This document shows, piece by piece, positions 58,608-64,000 of a stretch of DNA of 64,000 bases; the stretch's first letter is position 1; the number at the start of each line of letters is the position of its first letter. The stretch comes from Apium graveolens (taxonomy: Eukaryota > Streptophyta > Magnoliopsida > Apiales > Apiaceae), in assembly GCF_009905375.1 (NCBI RefSeq), contig NW_027420018.1, positions 62,001 through 126,000 of the forward strand, written 5' to 3'. The position numbers and the translations under genes are program-made. The notes under the pieces are model-generated. The model did not search any database, had not been told where the DNA came from, and saw only the letters and a list, made by a program, of their open reading frames with translations.

Positions 58608-61339
58608 ATGGTGACACCGGCTAAACAATCCCTGGATGGAGAAGGAAGCAGCGCTCTTCGATTTTCGACTAATGTTCAGGTGAATTCTTCAATGTTACTA
58701 CTATTTTTTTGTAAAAATAAGAAGTCACTAGAATGTAGAAATGTTTCTGTGATGTATACCAACAGTAAAATATTTTGAAATGATTTAAATAGCGCCTAAA
58801 CTAAAGGAATGTTGTGGCACAGGAGGAACTGGGACAAAACAACTCAGGAGGAGGGCAAGATGACTGGGATCAAGGTGTTGTGTCAGCGGCGGCTGCAGAG
58901 AAAGCTCTGGGAAAGAGGAAGCTCGAAGACATTATCGACGAGCAGATAACTGATGAGCAGCAGCAAGCGTAAGCTTTTTGTTTGTTTCCACAACAAATTA
59001 TTGTTTTTTTCTTTGTTTTTAACTCAAATTACTTTGTTGGTGCTGATGATGGAAGCAGAATTCTTGATAAAGTGGCATATAGTAGAATGTTTCCAAATCT
59101 GGTTGGCCCCAGACAAGTAGGCTTCACATCTGAAGTTTCTCGTGAAACTGCCAGGATTGAATTGAGTCCCAAGAACCTCGTCAGTTATTTTATGGACGTG
59201 GTCAGTATTATTTAAATTCTTTTGTATTTGTTTTGCATTGTCAATCTAGAACTGATGAATTTGCTTTCTAACTTGTCATCTTTTTTGTTAACTAGAGTTA
59301 CTGGTATGTGATGTTTTATGAAATTGTCCCAAAGGCTAGGACAGTTGATGTCCTGATGAATCCAGAAGGAGCAACAGACTATGATGGAACCCTACAAGTG
59401 GTAATTAGATTTTTTTATTTATAAATCTTCCCCTTAAGTCTAGTTAAACATTATATTCAGTACATGTTAATAGTTTTTGAAATATAATTAATCTATCATG
59501 TATGCTTGCATGCAAATCTAATTCAGATGGCTGCTACATATCAACTCTCTACACCACTTGTCCCAAACAGTGAGACCTATTTTGCTAGATATTGTAAGCG
59601 ATATTCTGAGAATGACTGGATAGTGGTTGACGTTTCATTAGACGGTGTACACCCAGTCCCAGTAACCGGGTGCAAGAAAAGGCCATCAGGTTGCCTTATT
59701 CATGAATTACCTGATGGATTCTCACAGGTGAACTAAATGCATACAATGTTGATCATATATATTATGTATTTCATTGTATGAGCTTGATTGATATTTCTTG
59801 GATTACCTAATTATGGTTTACTCATGTAATGTTTTTCAAGATTACATGGGTTGAGCATGTAGATGCGGACTGCAGGGCTATCAGAGCTATGTATCAACCT
59901 CTGCTAGATTCTAGTATAGGATTTGGAGCCAAACGATGGATCTCTACCCTAGAAAGAAGGTGTCGACAGATGGGAAATGACATCTCGCTAAAGGCCCCTC
60001 TTGGGGAATACAATCAACTAGGTACGTAAATGAAACTTGCATTAGTGGAATTTCACTTAAAAATTCCTGCTGCTCCATGATAAAATTGAATCTCCTATAT
60101 GCATTTATGTTTTTCACACAGTGATGTCAAGTGATGAAAGAGCTCAGACAGTTCTATTGAAGCTTGCTGCAAAAATGGTGTTAAACTTCAACTCAGGAAT
60201 TAGTGGTTTAACCGGGAACTGGAAAGAACTATCGGGACATTCTACTGACGACAATATTAGGGTCATGACAAGAATGAATATGAGAGATCATAGCCTACCT
60301 AGGGGTACTCTGATATCTGCTGCTTCATCAATTTGGCTTCCAGTGCCACCGAAGTCTGTGTTTGATTTTCTCCGCAATCACAACTCAGGAAGCGAGGTAT
60401 CTTTACCTGAAATTAAATGCATTACCACTTTTAACTGCAATTAGAAAGAACTTTTCATTATTCGGTCTTCTTAAATTATCATCTATAGGTAAATTATGTT
60501 ATCTTCATTAGGTTCAAGGCATTATATCAGTGCACATATAGAGACTTCAGACGAATTTATGATTGTAACTAGACTTCATTATCTAAACTGTCTATATAAG
60601 TACAACAACTTTCCTTACATTGTTATGCCAAATTGAAGCAAATTTACATGCATCTATATAGTTAGATTCCAAATTAGCTGTTATTCCATGTTGTACGCTG
60701 ACAACTAATCATTAGACCTTAATATTCCACGTACAGCCGCTGATTCCATACCCCGGTAGGAAATGGGAGGTCCTCTCCGGTGAAACTGCTGTTGAACAAG
60801 TGTGTCACATTACCAAAGGCCATGAAGCTAGCTATTCTGTTTCAATACACAAGGTTCTGGTAAGTGCATATGTAGAAAGTTTTCATTTCATTATCAGTAG
60901 AAGTAAAAAGGAAATAATGATTTTCTTATTTATAACGATCACAAATTCGTTGTAGGCTGAGAACTCAAGCCAAGAGAACATACTATTACTGCAAGAGAGT
61001 TGCAGTGATCCAGTGGCTTCATACATTGTCTTTTCCCGCCTAAGAACTGAGGATATGCATCTGATACTGAATGGAATAAGTTCCCAATATCGACCCCTTC
61101 TTCCATCGGGATTTGCAGTGCATCCTGATGGACCTGCTACTGGAACAGAAGGATCCGGAGGATCGTTATTGACCGTTTCGTTTCAGCTATTGGTCGATGA
61201 TTCTCCGACATTCGTACCGCCCGCTGAAATGCATTCCCAAGCAGCAGACCTCATCAACCTCACGACGGAGAGGATTAAAGTAGCAGTGGAGGAATTCTTA
61301 TCTCAGGCAGCGCTGCTTGCTTCCATGAATGAGGCCTAA
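58608..61339 (+). pseudogene. START-domain HD-ZIP IV-derived gene with internal deletion (unit 5)
   Basis: Exons 1 and 2 are intact, but the sequence jumps at 59040/59041 from intron 2 (TTTGTTGG) to the middle of exon 5 (TGCTGATGATGG). Relative to unit 1, 841 bp are lost (4720-5560): exon 3, the intron 3 retroelement remnant, exon 4 and the first part of exon 5 with its splice acceptor. Exons 6-11 remain. The exon-5 frameshift position of units 2-4 is inside the deletion, so its state here is unknown. Exon 7 has the unit 1-like GVHPV reading but Ser for Arg in VPNSETYF. It can make a START protein only from a new acceptor or internal start. Confidence 0.8.
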
Positions 61340-61401
61340 TAGAAATGAGGTTGCTATTTCATCATTTGTGTAATCATTAAACATGACAAGTTATTGACAA
61401 A

Positions 61402-62115
61402 GTGCCTTGCTGGATCAAACTAGGTGAAGTGCCACCTTCCTACTGGTCTCGTGATGGTTTAACCATGATTTCTCAGCTCATTGGAAAGCCTATTAAGTTT
61501 GATGAAATTACTGCACGTTTTGAATCTTTGAAATTTGCTCGAGTCCAATTTGAACTTGAATATTCTGCACCTAGACCTTCATGTGTATGGGTACCTATTA
61601 TTATCAAAAAAGGTGTAGAGGAGAGACTTTGAGTAAGTATTGAATATTCCCAGTTGTCGCATTCTTGTAGTATATGCAAAGCTTTTGGCCACTCGTTGAC
61701 AAGATGCAATGATAACCCTGACAGAGAAGTTCCGCAACCAAAAAGGCCAAGACACCAACTGCAAAATACAAATGAAAAGAAGGGTGATAAGGGAGACAAA
61801 GAGAGAGGTACTGATCAGGGAACAAGTCAAGAGACAGAAGCTATGGAGAAAGAGCAGTGTGAAAATTATCTTCTAAACAGAGAAATGATATCATTTGTGG
61901 TGGGTAAATTTATGGGTTGTGATGTCGTTATGGATGAGGATCAAATTGTTAAAGAGGCAACAAATGATGATCAAAAGGAAGATGCTGGTTTAGCAGACTC
62001 AAATATGGTTACTACTAATGTTTTGATGGGCTGTTTGACTCAGAAAATGATAGTAGAGAAAACATCTTTGGTGTATACTAATGTGGAGATTTACCCACCT
62101 GATACAGCAAGATAA
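61402..62115 (+). pseudogene. LINE ORF1-like fragment, unit 5
   Basis: Same as in unit 2, with TGA at 61630-61632 and the CCHC knuckle preserved. Confidence 0.65.
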
Positions 62116-63040
62116 CAAGGTAACCCAGTCAACTGCTTTGGTTGTGATTCATGAGCCACTTTGCACTGAAAATGTGTTTGAGACTCGAAGCAGTTTAGAA
62201 GATGGTGAATTTGTACTTATTTCCGGTGTTATCTAACTAAAAAAATTCAAAACAATACACAATATAACAAATATGAGTAATAAAAATATAGTGTATATAT
62301 AAATATAAATATATACTCAATCAATATTTTTTTAAAAAAAATTATTATTTAGTTGATAAAAGATAATTAATATTAAAATAAGAATCTGATATTGCAAGGG
62401 GTTGCGAAGTTATCAATTTAGATTAATTTATACATTGTAATATTGGATATTTATGTATTATGTCTCGATTCATGTCTCTTTACTTTTCATCTTTTTGTTA
62501 CTATTTGCTAGATGTTTAAGAAATTTTAAAACCCGATTCAATCCAGAAAAAAAATGAAAAGTCTGATTTGAACATAGTCTCACTAGGTTTGATAAGGACA
62601 CGGGCCTTAAACGAGTCTCTTTTTTATTCTAAATTTAGATCAATCCAAAATTCAAAAAATTCAGATAAAATCCTAGACTTAAAAAGTCTAAATAAAAGTT
62701 CTATTCGACCCTTAGAAGCCCAGATTTTTTAAAACGACTGAAAAATATGATTTTCTTTCTATATAAATTCTAGAAATGTACAAAAATTTTAATAAATTTT
62801 TAAAAAGCATATTAAATTATACTATTAGAATCAAACCAAGTTATAATTCATTGGTTTTTGATTTAATACAATAAATAACATTTATAAAGATTAATAACTG
62901 AGAAGTCTAAATGTAATATAAAGGAATATTATTTATTTCAGTATCTAAATTATTCTAATTCAAGATATTATTTGTTTCTTTTTGTAAACAAGCCACGGTT
63001 TAAAGCACGGACACGAACTAATATTGATATATAAATAAAT
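62116..63040. other. AT-rich spacer, unit 5
   Basis: No gene is seen. It shares the CTCGATTCATG variant group with unit 4. Confidence 0.6.
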
Positions 63041-63560
63041 GGGTTAAACATCAACCGGATGACTAATTGCGTCCAAATATCTCATTCATTGCAAATTTGA
63101 CTCAAACGGGTCATTAATTAACTTAATTTGAACATTTCGATACAGTCAAATATTAAAATTATACAAAATTGAAAAATGGTAACATAGGATGGTAGAGCTC
63201 ATTTTGGAATTCAATACGATTACTAAAATTTTCTATTTGGCTCACAGAATAATGATGATATCTGACATTGATTGTCCGAAGTTGTGTTATTTTCAAAACT
63301 TAGAAGATTAAAAACGAGATTTAATCATGATTTTGTGAGTCAAAAAACAAGTTTTAATAATTATATTGAAGTCCAAAATGACCCCTACCATCATGTGTTA
63401 ACATTTTTGGATTTTGACTAGTTTTAGTTTTTGACTTTAACGGAATGACCAAATTAAGTTAATTGATGATCATTTTGAGTCAAAATTGCAATGAGTAATT
63501 TACTTGAATTTTTTGGACGCAGTTAGTCACCTACCTACATGATATTTAACCCACAAATGA
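63041..63560. mobile_element. Long-inverted-repeat element (520 bp), unit 5
   Basis: Complete copy flanked by ATAAATAAAT (63031-63040 and 63561-63570). Confidence 0.75.
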
Positions 63561-63748
63561 ATAAATAAATATTTTGATTAAAAGTATGGTTGAGCCCGAT
63601 ACGGTCTGGCCGGCTGGCATGCAAACCTAAAATGGGCCTCATCTTCTGGAGGAAACTTGACCCGATTTTTTAAAAAAAATTGACTTTATCTGTTTTATAA
63701 ACTATGAATTTTTTAAAGAGCGAATTAAACCCAATCTACTAGATCTTT

Positions 63749-63914
63749 GGAAAATATTATTTTCAGAGCAAAATTTTTATTTTCAGAGCAAAAAAAGACT
63801 GAAATTACAAAATTGCCCCTCCTGCATTCACAATAAAAGCCCAAAAAAATATGAATATAAGGATAATTTGGTCTTTTTGCACATAAAAAAGGAGCTCTGA
63901 AAATAACATTTTCC
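63749..63914. mobile_element. Mutator-type MITE (166 bp), unit 5
   Basis: Same element, with TAGATCTTT on the left and TAAATCTTT on the right. Confidence 0.8.
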
Positions 63915-64000
63915 TAAATCTTTTTTACTTGTTTGCTTGTCCATGCCGCATAACTAAATACTGGTCAATATCAAATACAATTAAATAATTGATCTTAGAT

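Overview
The window is nuclear DNA from a flowering plant, probably a eudicot (inferred from AT-rich spacers, plant-type introns, plant transposon families and organelle-derived inserts; the species cannot be named). Almost all of it is one tandem array. Five copies of a unit of about 11.1 kb follow head to tail: unit 1 at 1-11077, unit 2 at 11078-27132, unit 3 at 27133-43189, unit 4 at 43190-54322 and unit 5 at 54323-64000 (cut by the window end). Unit borders are set by the window start and are arbitrary in phase. Units 2 and 3 are about 16.06 kb because each carries the same 4.9-kb Ty1/copia retrotransposon.

Each unit has the same order: (a) AT-rich spacer; (b) a ~1.96-kb block of visibly higher GC that looks organellar, probably mitochondrial, with no intact gene; (c) AT-rich DNA with PIF/Harbinger-type MITE ends and a complete ~658-bp MITE holding a 79-bp tandem duplication; (d) an eleven-exon gene on the + strand encoding the START and C-terminal region of an HD-ZIP class IV protein but no homeodomain; (e) immediately downstream, a piece of a LINE-type ORF1 (DUF4283-like plus CCHC zinc knuckle) broken by one TGA; (f) an AT-rich spacer with a 520-bp long-inverted-repeat element and a 166-bp MITE flanked by a 9-bp duplication (Mutator type).

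Only unit 1 keeps a continuous reading frame across all eleven exons (1851 nt, 616 aa by my splice model). Units 2, 3 and 4 share an extra A in exon 5 that gives a stop 10 codons later. Unit 5 has lost 841 bp covering exon 3, exon 4 and the start of exon 5. The array is therefore one plausible START-only gene plus four decayed copies.

The copia element sits antisense in intron 5 of units 2 and 3, at the same base with the same 5-bp target duplication (GTATT), and its LTRs look identical. Unit 4 has the clean empty site. Together with a ~58-bp plastid 16S rRNA fragment present only in units 2 and 3, and variants shared only by the left halves of units 3 and 4, this points to a recent 16,057-bp tandem duplication by unequal exchange inside the 5' part of the gene. 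The unit 2 polyprotein (1385 aa) is open; the unit 3 copy has one extra T in a homopolymer and is split in two.
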